Source: Hydractinia symbiolongicarpus
Lineage: Eukaryota; Cnidaria; Hydrozoa; Anthoathecata; Hydractiniidae
Length of the DNA: 64,000 nucleotides
Assembly: GCF_029227915.1 (NCBI RefSeq)
Contig: NC_079885.1
Coordinates: forward strand, 1,426,001-1,490,000
Reading direction: 5' to 3'
In this document: in pieces, positions 22,676-35,943 of the stretch
Layout: the number at the start of each line of letters is the position of its first letter
Numbering within the stretch: the first letter of the stretch is position 1
Notes under the pieces: generated by a model
Told to the model about the DNA's origin: nothing
What the model saw: the letters and a program-made list of their open reading frames with translations, nothing else
The model's database searches: none
Program-made: the position numbers and the translations under genes

Positions 22676-25223
22676 GTTTAATCGCCGGCAAACGAAAACC
22701 TGCAATTTCCCGTAAATCCTGGACTCGGCCCGTATAGTCAAAAGTATACAAAGAAAGTACCCAGGGAGTAAACTCATTTCCCAAACGATTTTTTAAATTA
22801 TTATTTCACCACTAAAGCGCATGAGACTTGTAGTTTTCAAGAATGTTTTCATTTTTGATGAGACGCTGAATAAAAGCAGTTTAATCGCCGGCAAACGAAA
22901 ACCTGCGATTTCCCGTAAATCCCGGACTCGGCCCGTATAGTCAAAAGTATACAAAGAAAGTACCCAGGGAGTAAACTCATTTCCAGAACGATTTTTTAAA
23001 TTATTTTTTCATCACTAAAACGCATAAGACTTGTAGTTTTTAAAAATGTTTTCATTTTTGATGAAACGCTGAATAAAAGAAAACCCGCAATTTCCCGTAA
23101 ATCCCGGCTTGGCCCGTATAGTCAAAAGTATACAAAAAAAGTACCCAGGAAGTAAACTCATTTCCCAAACGATTTTTTAAATTACTTTTTCACCACTAAA
23201 ACGCATGAGACTTGTAGTTTTTAAAAATGTTTTCATTTTTGATGAAACGCTGAATAAAAGACGTTTAATCGCCGGCAAACGAAAACCTGCGATTTCCTGT
23301 AAATCCTGGACTCGGCCCGTATAGTCAAAAGTATACAAAGAAAGTACCCAGGGTGTAAACTCATTTCCCAAACGATTTTTTAAATTAATATTTCACCACT
23401 AAAACGCATGAGACTTGTAGTTTTCAAAAATGTTTTCATTTTTGATGAGACGCTGAATAAAAGACGTTTAATCGCCGGCAAACGAAAACCCGCCATTTCC
23501 CGTAAACCCCAGACTCGGCCCGCATAGTCAAAAGTATACAAAGAAAGTACCCATGGAGTAAACTCATTTCCCGAACGATTTTTTAAATTATTTTTTCAGC
23601 ACTAAAACGCATGAGACTTGTAGTTTTTAAAAATGTTTTCATTTTTGATGAGACGGTGAATAAAAGAAGTTTAATGTCCGGCAAACGAAAACCTGCGATT
23701 TCCCGTAAATCCTGGACTCGGCCCGTATAGTCAAAAGTATACAAAGAAAGTACCCAGGGAGTAAACTCATTACCCAAACGATTTTTTAAATTATTATTTC
23801 ACCACTAAAACGCATGAGACTTGTAGTTTTCAAGAATGTTTTCATTTTTGATGAGACTCTGAATAAAAGCAGTTTAATCGCCGGCAAACGAAAACCTGCG
23901 ATTTCCTGTAAATCCCGGACTCGGCCCGTATAGTCAAAAGTATACAAAGAAAGTACCCAGGGAGTAAACTCATTTCCCGAACGATTTTTTAAATTATTTT
24001 TTCACCACTAAAACGCATGACACTTGTAGTTTTCAAAATTGTTTTCATTTTTGATGAGACGCTGAATAAAAGACGTTTAATCGCCGGCAAACGAAAACCT
24101 GCAATTTCCCGTAAATCCTGGACTCGGCCCGTATAGTCAAAAGTATACAAAGAAAGTACCCAGGGAGTAAACTCATTTCCCAAACGATTTTTTAAATTAT
24201 TATTTCACCACTAAAGCGCATGAGACTTGTAGTTTTCAAGAATGTTTTCATTTTTGATGAGACGCTGAATAAAAGCAGTTTAATCGCCGGCAAACGAAAA
24301 CCTGCGATTTCCCGTAAATCCCGGACTCGGCCCGTATAGTCAAAAGTATACAAAGAAAGTACCGAGGGAGTAAACTCATTTCCAGAATGATTTTTTAAAT
24401 TATTTTTTCACCACTAAAACGCATAAGACTTGTAGTTTTTAAAAATGTTTTCATTTTTGATGAAACGCTGAATAAAAGAAAACCCGCAATTTCCCGTAAA
24501 TCCCGGCTTGGCCCGTATAGTCAAAAGTATACAAAGAAAGTACCCAGGAAGTAAACTCATTTCCCAAACGATTTTTTAAATTACTTTTTCATCACTAAAA
24601 CGCATGAGACTTGTAGTTTTTAAAAATGTTTTTATTTTCGATGAGACGCTGAATAAAAGAAGTTTAATCGCCGGCAAACGAAAACCTGCGATTTCCTGTA
24701 AATCCTGGACTCGGCCCGTATAGTCAAAAGTATACAAAGAAAGTACCCAGGGTGTAAACTCATTTCCCAAACGATTTTTTAAATTAATATTTCACCACTA
24801 AAACGCATGAGACTTGTAGTTTTCAAAAATGTTTTCATTTTTGATGAGACGCTGAATAAAAGACGTTTAATCGCCGGCAAACGAAAACCCGCCATTTCCC
24901 GTAAACCCCAGACTCGGCCCGCATAGTCAAAAGTATACAAAGAAAGTACCCATGGAGTAAACTTATTTCCCGAACGATTTTTTAAATTATTTTTTCAGCA
25001 CTAAAACGCATGAGACTTGTAGTTTTTAAAAATGTTTTCATTTTTGATGAGACGGTGAATAAAAGAAGTTTAATGGCCGGCAAACGAAAACCTGCGATTT
25101 CCCGTAAATCCTGGACTCGGCCCGTATAGTCAAAAGTATACAAAGAAAGTACCCAGGGAGTAAACTCATTACCCAAACGATTTTTTAAATTATTATTTCA
25201 CCACTAAAACGCATGAGACTTGT
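22676..25223 (+). repeat. 1399-bp (seven-monomer) tandem duplication
   Basis: The segment 22676-24074 repeats from 24075 to about 25223 at offset 1399, which equals six 203-bp monomers plus one 181-bp monomer. Shared markers in order are cctgcaattt, agcgcatgag with caagaatg, the 21-bp-deleted monomer, ttactttttcacc, ttaatatttcacc with accccag, and catggag with acggtg. Copy 2 ends where ttgtattttcaag replaces ttgtagttttcaag. Confidence 0.82.
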
Positions 25224-26475
25224 ATTTTCAAGAATGTTTTCATTTTCGATGAGACGCTGAATAAAAGAAGTTTAATCGCCGGCAAACGAAAACCTGCGAT
25301 TTCCTGTAAATCCTGGACTCGGCCCGTATAGTCAAAAGTATACAAAGAAAGTACCCAGGGTGTAAACTCATTTCCCAAACGATTTTTTAAATTAATATTT
25401 CACCACTAAAACGCATGAGACTTGTAGTTTTCAAAAATGTTTTCATTTTTGATGAGACGCTGAATAAAAGACGTTTAATCACCGGCAAACGAAAACCCGC
25501 CATTTCCCGTAAACCCCAGACTCGGCCCGCATAGTCAAAAGTATACAAAGAAAGTACCCATGGCGTAAACTCATTTCCCGAACGATTTTTTAAATTATTT
25601 TTTCAGCACTAAAACGCATGAGACTTGTAGTTTTTAAAAATGTTTTCATTTTTGATGAGACGGTGAATAAAAGAAGTTTAATGGCCGGCAAACGAAAACC
25701 TGCGACTTCCAGTAAATCCTGGACTCGGCCCGTATAGTCAAAAGTATACAAAGAAAGTACCCAGGGAGTAAACTCATTACCCAAACGATTTTTTAAATTA
25801 TTATTTCACCACTAAAACGCATGAGACTTGTAGTTTTCAAGAATGTTTTCATTTTTGATGAGACGCTGAATAAAAGCAGTTTAATCGCCGGCAAACGAAA
25901 ACCTGCGATTTCCTGTAAATCCCGGACTCGGCCCGTATAGTCAAAAGTATACAAAGAAAGTACCCAGGGAGTAAACTCATTTCCCGAACGATTTTTTAAA
26001 TTATTTTTTCACCACTAAAACGCATGACACTTGTAGTTTTCAAAATTGTTTTCATTTTTGATGAAACGCTGAATAAAAGACGTTTAATCGCCGGCAAACG
26101 AAAACCCGCCATTTCCCGTAAACCCCAGACTCGGCCCGCATAGTCAAAAGTATACAAAGAAAGTACCCATGGAGTAAACTCATTTCCCGAACGATTTTTT
26201 AAATTATTTTTTCAGCACTAAAACGCATGAGACTTGTAGTTTTTAAAAATGTTTTCATTTTTGATGAGACGGTGAATAAAAGAAGTTTAATCGCCGGCAA
26301 ACGAAAACCTGCAATTTCCCGTAAATCCTGGACTCGGCCCGTATAGTCAAAAGTATACAAAGAAAGTACCCAGGGAGTAAACTCATTTCCCAAACGATTT
26401 TTTAAATTATTATTTCACCACTAAAGCGCATGAGACTTGTAGTTTTCAAGAATGTTTTCATTTTTGATGAGACGC

Positions 26476-28687
26476 TGAATAAAAGCAGTTTAATCGCCGG
26501 CAAACGAAAACCTGCGATTTCCCGTAAATCCCGGACTCGGCCCGTATAGTCAAAAGTATACAAAGAAAGTACCCAGGGAGTAAACTCATTTCCAGAACGA
26601 TTTTTTAAATTATTTTTTCACCACTAAAACGCATAAGACTTGTAGTTTTTAAAAATGTTTTCATTTTTGATGAAACGCTGAATAAAAGAAAACCAGCAAT
26701 TTCCCGTAAATCCCGGCTTGGCCCGTATAGTCAAAAGTATACAAAGAATGTACCCAGGAAGTAAACTCATTTCCCAAACGATTTTTTAAATTACTTTTTC
26801 ACCACTAAAACGCATGAGACTTGTAGTTTTTAAAAATGTTTTCATTTTCGATGAGACGCTGAATAAAAGAAGTTTAATCGCCGGCAAACGAAAACCTGCG
26901 ATTTCCTGTAAATCCTGGACTCGGCCCGTATAGTCAAAAGTATACAAAGAAAGTACCCAGGGTGTAAACTCATTTCCCAAACGATTTTTTAAATTAATAT
27001 TTCACCACTAAAACGCATGAGACTTGTAGTTTTTAAAAATGTTTTCATTTTTGATGAGACGCTGAATAAAAGAAGTTTAATCGCCGGCAAACGAAAACCC
27101 GCGATTTCCCGTAAATCCCGGGCTTGGCCCGTATAGTCAAAAGTATAAAAAAAAAAGTACCCATGGAGTAAACTCATTTCCCGAACGATTTTTTAAATTA
27201 TTTTTTCAGCACTAAAACGCATGAGACTTGTAGTTTTTAAAAATGTTTTCATTTTTGATGAGACGGTGAATAAAAGAAGTTTAATGGCCGGCAAACGAAA
27301 ACCTGCGATTTCCCGTAAATCCTGGACTCGGCCCGTATAGTCAAAAGTATACAAAGAAAGTACCCAGGGAGTAAACTCATTACCCAAACGATTTTTTAAA
27401 TTATTATTTCACCACTAAAACGCATGAGACTTGTAGTTTTCAAGAATGTTTTCATTTTCGATGAGACGCTGAATAAAAGAAGTTTAATCGCCGGCAAACG
27501 AAAACCTGCGATTTCCTGTAAATCCTGGACTCGGCCCGTATAGTCAAAAGTATACAAAGAAAGTACCCAGGGAGTAAACTCATTACCCAAACGATTTTTT
27601 AAATTATTATTTCACCACTAAAACGCATGAGACTTGTAGTTTTCAAGAATGTTTTCATTTTCGATGAGACGCTGAATAAAAGAAGTTTAATCGCCGGCAA
27701 ACGAAAACCTGCGATTTCCTGTAAATCCTGGACTCGGCCCGTATAGTCAAAAGTATACAAAGAAAGTACCCAGGGTGTAAACTCATTTCCCAAACGATTT
27801 TTTAAATTAATATTTCACCACTAAAACGCATGAGACTTGTAGTTTTCAAAAATGTTTTCATTTTTGATGAGACGCTGAATAAAAGACGTTTAATCACCGG
27901 CAAACGAAAACCCGCCATTTCCCGTAAACCCCAGACTCGGCCCGCATAGTCAAAAGTATACAAAGAAAGTACCCATGGCGTAAACTCATTTCCCGAACGA
28001 TTTTTTAAATTATTTTTTCAGCACTAAAACGCATGAGACTTGTAGTTTTTAAAAATGTTTTCATTTTTGATGAGACGGTGAATAAAAGAAGTTTAATGGC
28101 CGGCAAACGAAAACCTGCGACTTCCAGTAAATCCTGGACTCGGCCCGTATAGTCAAAAGTATACAAAGAAAGTACCCAGGGAGTAAACTCATTACCCAAA
28201 CGATTTTTTAAATTATTATTTCACCACTAAAACGCATGAGACTTGTAGTTTTCAAGAATGTTTTCATTTTTGATGAGACGCTGAATAAAAGCAGTTTAAT
28301 CGCCGGCAAACGAAAACCTGCGATTTCCTGTAAATCCCGGACTCGGCCCGTATAGTCAAAAGTATACAAAGAAAGTACCCAGGGAGTAAACTCATTTCCC
28401 GAACGATTTTTTAAATTATTTTTTCACCACTAAAACGCATGACACTTGTAGTTTTCAAAATTGTTTTCATTTTTGATGAGACGCTGAATAAAAGACGTTT
28501 AATCGCCGGCAAACGAAAACCCGCCATTTCCCGTAAACCCCAGACTCGGCCCGCATAGTCAAAAGTATACAAAGAAAGTACCCATGGAGTAAACTCATTT
28601 CCCGAACGATTTTTTAAATTATTTTTTCAGCACTAAAACGCATGAGACTTGTAGTTTTTAAAAATGTTTTCATTTTTGATGAGACGG
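26476..28687 (+). repeat. 2212-bp tandem duplication, copy 1
   Basis: It is repeated directly at 28688-30899. Markers shared at offset 2212 include aaaaccagcaattt in the deleted monomer, ttactttttcacc, ttaatatttcacc, tataaaaaaaaaagtacc, two adjacent identical monomers with caagaatg and ttcgatg, and the cttccagtaaat monomer. The unit contains one 181-bp monomer. Confidence 0.88.
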
Positions 28688-30899
28688 TGAATAAAAGCAG
28701 TTTAATCGCCGGCAAACGAAAACCTGCGATTTCCCGTAAGTCCCGGACTCGGCCCGTATAGTCAAAAGTATACAAAGAAAGTACCCAGGGAGTAAACTCA
28801 TTTCCAGAACGATTTTTTAAATTATTTTTTCACCACTAAAACGCATAAGACTTGTAGTTTTTAAAAATGTTTTCATTTTTGATGAAACGCTGAATAAAAG
28901 AAAACCAGCAATTTCCCGTAAATCCCGGCTTGGCCCGTATAGTCAAAAGTATACAAAGAATGTACCCAGGAAGTAAACTCATTTCCCAAACGATTTTTTA
29001 AATTACTTTTTCACCACTAAAACGCATGAGACTTGTAGTTTTTAAAAATGTTTTCATTTTCGATGAGACGCTGAATAAAAGAAGTTTAATCGCCGGCAAA
29101 CGAAAACCTGCGATTTCCTGTAAATCCTGGACTCGGCCCGTATAGTCAAAAGTATACAAAGAAAGTACCCAGGGTGTAAACTCATTTCCCAAACGATTTT
29201 TTAAATTAATATTTCACCACTAAAACGCATGAGACTTGTAGTTTTTAAAAATGTTTTCATTTTTGATGAGACGCTGAATAAAAGAAGTTTAATCGCCGGC
29301 AAACGAAAACCCGCGATTTCCCGTAAATCCCGGGCTTGGCCCGTATAGTCAAAAGTATAAAAAAAAAAGTACCCATGGAGTAAACTCATTTCCCGAACGA
29401 TTTTTTAAATTATTTTTTCAGCACTAAAACGCATGAGACTTGTAGTTTTTAAAAATGTTTTCATTTTTGATGAGACGGTGAATAAAAGAAGTTTAATGGC
29501 CGGCAAACGAAAACCTGCGATTTCCCGTAAATCCTGGACTCGGCCCGTATAGTCAAAAGTATGCAAAGAAAGTACCCAGGGAGTAAACTCATTACCCAAA
29601 CGATTTTTTAAATTATTATTTCACCACTAAAACGCATGAGACTTGTAGTTTTCAAGAATGTTTTCATTTTCGATGAGACGCTGAATAAAAGAAGTTTAAT
29701 CGCCGGCAAACGAAAACCTGCGATTTCCTGTAAATCCTGGACTCGGCCCGTATAGTCAAAAGTATACAAAGAAAGTACCCAGGGAGTAAACTCATTACCC
29801 AAACGATTTTTTAAATTATTATTTCACCACTAAAACGCATGAGACTTGTAGTTTTCAAGAATGTTTTCATTTTCGATGAGACGCTGAATAAAAGAAGTTT
29901 AATCGCCGGCAAACGAAAACCTGCGATTTCCTGTAAATCCTGGACTCGGCCCGTATAGTCAAAAGTATACAAAGAAAGTACCCAGGGTGTAAACTCATTT
30001 CCCAAACGATTTTTTAAATTAATATTTCACCACTAAAACGCATGAGACTTGTAGTTTTCAAAAATGTTTTCATTTTTGATGAGACGCTGAATAAAAGACG
30101 TTTAATCACCGGCAAACGAAAACCCGCCATTTCCCGTAAACCCCAGACTCGGCCCGCATAGTCAAAAGTATACAAAGAAAGTACCCATGGCGTAAACTCA
30201 TTTCCCGAACGATTTTTTAAATTATTTTTTCAGCACTAAAACGCATGAGACTTGTAGTTTTTAAAAATGTTTTCATTTTTGATGAGACGGTGAATAAAAG
30301 AAGTTTAATGGCCGGCAAACGAAAACCTGCGACTTCCAGTAAATCCTGGACTCGGCCCGTATAGTCAAAAGTATACAAAGAAAGTACCCAGGGAGTAAAC
30401 TCATTACCCAAACGATTTTTTAAATTATTATTTCACCACTAAAACGCATGAGACTTGTAGTTTTCAAGAATGTTTTCATTTTTGATGAGACGCTGAATAA
30501 AAGCAGTTTAATCGCCGGCAAACGAAAACCTGCGATTTCCTGTAAATCCCGGACTCGGCCCGTATAGTCAAAAGTATACAAAGAAAGTACCCAGGGAGTA
30601 AACTCATTTCCCGAACGATTTTTTAAATTATTTTTTCACCACTAAAACGCATGACACTTGTAGTTTTCAAAATTGTTTTCATTTTTGATGAGACGCTGAA
30701 TAAAAGACGTTTAATCACCGGCAAACGAAAACCCGCCATTTCCCGTAAACCCCAGACTCGGCCCGCATAGTCAAAAGTATACAAAGAAAGTACCCATGGC
30801 GTAAACTCATTTCCCGAACGATTTTTTAAATTATTTTTTCAGCACTAAAACGCATGAGACTTGTAGTTTTTAAAAATGTTTTCATTTTTGATGAGACGG
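28688..30899 (+). repeat. 2212-bp tandem duplication, copy 2
   Basis: It is the second copy of 26476-28687. It begins inside a hybrid monomer (28614-28816) that has the ttcagcac and acggtg front of one subfamily and the gcagtttaatc back of another, marking an in-register exchange. A difference from copy 1 is tcaccggc near 30716 against tcgccggc near 28504, which is explained by overlap with the following 609-bp duplication. Confidence 0.87.
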
Positions 30900-32715
30900 T
30901 GAATAAAAGAAGTTTAATGGCCGGCAAACGAAAACCTGCGACTTCCAGTAAATCCTGGACTCGGCCCGTATAGTCAAAAGTATACAAAGAAAGTACCCAG
31001 GGAGTAAACTCATTACCCAAACGATTTTTTAAATTATTATTTCACCACTAAAACGCATGAGACTTGTAGTTTTCAAGAATGTTTTCATTTTTGATGAGAC
31101 GCTGAATAAAAGCAGTTTAATCGCCGGCAAACGAAAACCTGCGATTTCCTGTAAATCCCGGACTCGGCCCGTATAGTCAAAAGTATACAAAGAAAGTACC
31201 CAGGGAGTAAACTCATTTCCCGAACGATTTTTTAAATTATTTTTTCACCACTAAAACGCATGACACTTGTAGTTTTCAAAATTGTTTTCATTTTTGATGA
31301 GACGCTGAATAAAAGACGTTTAATCGCCGGCAAACGAAAACCCGCCATTTCCCGTAAACCCCAGACTCGGCCCGCATAGTCAAAAGTATACAAAGAAAGT
31401 ACCCATGGAGTAAACTCATTTCCCGAACGATTTTTTAAATTATTTTTTCAGCACTAAAACGCATGAGATTTGTAGTTTTTAAAAATGTTTTCATTTTTGA
31501 TGAGACGGTGAATAAAAGAAGTTTAATCGCCGGCAAACGAAAACCTGCAATTTCCCGTAAATCCTGGACTCGGCCCGTATAGTCAAAAGTATACAAAGAA
31601 AGTACCCAGGGAGTAAACTCATTTCCCAAACGATTTTTTAAATTATTATTTCACCACTAAAGCGCATGAGACTTGTAGTTTTCAAGAATGTTTTCATTTT
31701 TGATGAGACGCTGAATAAAAGCAGTTTAATCGCCGGCAAACGAAAACCTGCGATTTCCCGTAAATCCCGGACTCGGCCCGTATAGTCAAAAGTATACAAA
31801 GAAAGTACCCAGGGAGTAAACTCATTTCCAGAACGATTTTTTAAATTATTTTTTCACCACTAAAACGCATAAGACTTGTAGTTTTTAAAAATGTTTTCAT
31901 TTTTGATGAAACGCTGAATAAAAGAAAACCAGCAATTTCCCGTAAATCCCGGCTTGGCCCGTATAGTCAAAAGTATACAAAGAATGTACCCAGGAAGTAA
32001 ACTCATTTCCCAAACGATTTTTTAAATTACTTTTTCACCACTAAAACGCATGAGACTTGTAGTTTTTAAAAATGTTTTCATTTTCGATGAGACGCTGAAT
32101 AAAAGAAGTTTAATCGCCGGCAAACGAAAACCTGCGATTTCCTGTAAATCCTGGACTCGGCCCGTATAGTCAAAAGTATACAAAGAAAGTACCCAGGGTG
32201 TAAACTCATTTCCCAAACGATTTTTTAAATTAATATTTCACCACTAAAACGCATGAGACTTGTAGTTTTCAAAAATGTTTTCATTTTTGATGAGACGCTG
32301 AATAAAAGACGTTTAATCGCCGGCAAACGAAAACCCGCCATTTCCCGTAAACCCCAGACTCGGCCCGCATAGTCAAAAGTATACAAAGAAAGTACCCATG
32401 GAGTAAACTCATTTCCCGAACGATTTTTTAAATTATTTTTTCAGCACTAAAACGCATGAGACTTGTAGTTTTTAAAAATGTTTTCATTTTTGATGAGACG
32501 GTGAATAAAAGAAGTTTAATGGCCGGCAAACGAAAACCTGCGATTTCCCCGTAAATCCTGGACTCGGCCCGTATAGTCAAAAGTATACAAAGAAAGTACC
32601 CAGGGAGTAAACTCATTACCCAAACGATTTTTTAAATTATTATTTCACCACTAAAACGCATGAGACTTGTAGTTTTCAAGAATGTTTTCATTTTTGATGA
32701 GACGCTGAATAAAAG
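29729..32715 (+). repeat. 3228-bp offset duplication, copy 1
   Basis: It matches 32957-35943 at a constant offset of 3228. Rare markers in both copies are catggcg, cttccagt, gagatttg, aaaaccagcaattt and the tttccccgtaaat monomer with an extra C. Between the copies lies a 407-bp repeat of the last two monomers (32290-32697 against 32697-33104), whose 407-bp size is the extra C carried along. Confidence 0.88.
30064..31324 (+). repeat. 609-bp three-monomer tandem duplication
   Basis: The segment 30064-30672 repeats at 30673-31281 and slightly beyond. Each trimer runs: gacg with tcaccggc and accccag and catggcg; ttcagcac with acggtg and cttccagt; caagaatg with gcag. The third trimer starts at about 31325 with tcgccggc and a diagnostic gagatttg, so it belongs to a related but distinct version. 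Confidence 0.85.
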
Positions 32716-32956
32716 ACGTTTAATCGCCGGCAAACGAAAACCCGCCATTTCCCGTAAACCCCAGACTCGGCCCGCATAGTCAAAAGTATACAAAGAAAGT
32801 ACCCATGGAGTAAACTCATTTCCCGAACGATTTTTTAAATTATTTTTTCAGCACTAAAACGCATGAGACTTGTAGTTTTTAAAAATGTTTTCATTTTTGA
32901 TGAGACGGTGAATAAAAGAAGTTTAATGGCCGGCAAACGAAAACCTGCGATTTCCC

Positions 32957-35943
32957 CGTAAATCCTGGACTCGGCCCGTATAGTCAAAAGTATACAAAGA
33001 AAGTACCCAGGGAGTAAACTCATTACCCAAACGATTTTTTAAATTATTATTTCACCACTAAAACGCATGAGACTTGTAGTTTTCAAGAATGTTTTCATTT
33101 TCGATGAGACGCTGAATAAAAGAAGTTTAATCGCCGGCAAACGAAAACCTGCGATTTCCTGTAAATCCTGGACTCGGCCCGTATAGTCAAAAGTATACAA
33201 AGAAAGTACCCAGGGTGTAAACTCATTTCCCAAACGATTTTTTAAATTAATATTTCACCACTAAAACGCATGAGACTTGTAGTTTTCAAAAATGTTTTCA
33301 TTTTTGATGAGACGCTGAATAAAAGACGTTTAATCACCGGCAAACGAAAACCCGCCATTTCCCGTAAACCCCAGACTCGGCCCGCATAGTCAAAAGTATA
33401 CAAAGAAAGTACCCATGGCGTAAACTCATTTCCCGAACGATTTTTTAAATTATTTTTTCAGCACTAAAACGCATGAGACTTGTAGTTTTTAAAAATGTTT
33501 TCATTTTTGATGAGACGGTGAATAAAAGAAGTTTAATGGCCGGCAAACGAAAACCTGCGACTTCCAGTAAATCCTGGACTCGGCCCGTATAGTCAAAAGT
33601 ATACAAAGAAAGTACCCAGGGAGTAAACTTATTACCCAAACGATTTTTTAAATTATTATTTCACCACTAAAACGCATGAGACTTGTAGTTTTCAAGAATG
33701 TTTTCATTTTTGATGAGACGCTGAATAAAAGCAGTTTAATCGCCGGCAAACGAAAACCTGCGATTTCCTGTAAATCCCGGACTCGGCCCGTATAGTCAAA
33801 AGTATACAAAGAAAGTACCCAGGGAGTAAACTCATTTCCCGAACGATTTTTTAAATTATTTTTTCACCACTAAAACGCATGACACTTGTAGTTTTCAAAA
33901 TTGTTTTCATTTTTGATGAGACGCTGAATAAAAGACGTTTAATCACCGGCAAACGAAAACCCGCCATTTCCCGTAAACCCCAGACTCGGCCCGCATAGTC
34001 AAAAGTATACAAAGAAAGTACCCATGGCGTAAACTCATTTCCCGAACGATTTTTTAAATTATTTTTTCAGCACTAAAACGCATGAGACTTGTAGTTTTTA
34101 AAAATGTTTTCATTTTTGATGAGACGGTGAATAAAAGAAGTTTAATGGCCGGCAAACGAAAACCTGCGACTTCCAGTAAATCCTGGACTCGGCCCGTATA
34201 GTCAAAAGTATACAAAGAAAGTACCCAGGGAGTAAACTCATTACCCAAACGATTTTTTAAATTATTATTTCACCACTAAAACGCATGAGACTTGTAGTTT
34301 TCAAGAATGTTTTCATTTTTGATGAGACGCTGAATAAAAGCAGTTTAATCGCCGGCAAACGAAAACCTGCGATTTCCTGTAAATCCCGGACTCGGCCCGT
34401 ATAGTCAAAAGTATACAAAGAAAGTACCCAGGGAGTAAACTCATTTCCCGAACGATTTTTTAAATTATTTTTTCACCACTAAAACGCATGACACTTGTAG
34501 TTTTCAAAATTGTTTTCATTTTTGATGAGACGCTGAATAAAAGACGTTTAATCGCCGGCAAACGAAAACCCGCCATTTCCCGTAAACCCCAGACTCGGCC
34601 CGCATAGTCAAAAGTATACAAAGAAAGTACCCATGGAGTAAACTCATTTCCCGAACGTTTTTTTAAATTATTTTTTCAGCACTAAAACGCATGAGATTTG
34701 TAGTTTTTAAAAATGTTTTCATTTTTGATGAGACGGTGAATAAAAGAAGTTTAATCGCCGGCAAACGAAAACCTGCAATTTCCCGTAAATCCTGGACTCG
34801 GCCCGTATAGTCAAAAGTATACAAAGAAAGTACCCAGGGAGTAAACTCATTTCCCAAACGATTTTTTAAATTATTATTTCACCACTAAAGCGCATAAGAC
34901 TTGTAGTTTTCAAGAATGTTTTCATTTTTGATGAGACGCTGAATAAAAGCAGTTTAATCGCCGGCAAACGAAAACCTGCGATTTCCCGTAAATCCCGGAC
35001 TCGGCCCGTATAGTCAAAAGTATACAAAGAAAGTACCCAGGGAGTAAACTCATTTCCAGAACGATTTTTTAAATTATTTTTTCACCACTAAAACGCATAA
35101 GACTTGTAGTTTTTAAAAATGTTTTCATTTTTGATGAAACGCTGAATAAAAGAAAACCAGCAATTTCCCGTAAATCCTGGCTTGGCCCGTATAGTCAAAA
35201 GTATACAAAGAATGTACCCAGGAAGTAAACTCATTTCCCAAACGATTTTTTAAATTACTTTTTCACCACTAAAACGCATGAGACTTGTAGTTTTTAAAAA
35301 TGTTTTCATTTTCGATGAGACGCTGAATAAAAGAAGTTTAATCGCCGGCAAACGAAAACCTGCGATTTCCTGTAAATCCTGGACTCGGCCCGTATAGTCA
35401 AAAGTATACAAAGAAAGTACCCAGGGTGTAAACTCATTTCCCAAACGATTTTTTAAATTAATATTTCACCACTAAAACGCATGAGACTTGTAGTTTTCAA
35501 AAATGTTTTCATTTTTGATGAGACGCTGAATAAAAGACGTTTAATCGCCGGCAAACGAAAACCCGCCATTTCCCGTAAACCCCAGACTCGGCCCGCATAG
35601 TCAAAAGTATACAAAGAAAGTACCCATGGAGTAAACTCATTTCCCGAACGATTTTTTAAATTATTTTTTCAGCACTAAAACGCATGAGACTTGTAGTTTT
35701 TAAAAATGTTTTCATTTTTGATGAGACGGTGAATAAAAGAAGTTTAATGGCCGGCAAACGAAAACCTGCGATTTCCCCGTAAATCCTGGACTCGGCCCGT
35801 ATAGTCAAAAGTATACAAAGAAAGTACCCAGGGAGTAAACTCATTACCCAAACGATTTTTTAAATTATTATTTCACCACTAAAACGCATGAGACTTGTAG
35901 TTTTCAAGAATGTTTTCATTTTTGATGAGACGCTGAATAAAAG
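32957..35943 (+). repeat. 3228-bp offset duplication, copy 2
   Basis: It is the second copy of 29729-32715. Differences that I noticed include agcgcataag near 34890 against agcgcatgag, acgttttttt near 34656, and actgattt-type changes only after the end. The match breaks near 35943, where gcag replaces gacg. Its right part (from 33660) is included in the 16-kb unit and so appears a third time at 49694 onward. Confidence 0.87.
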
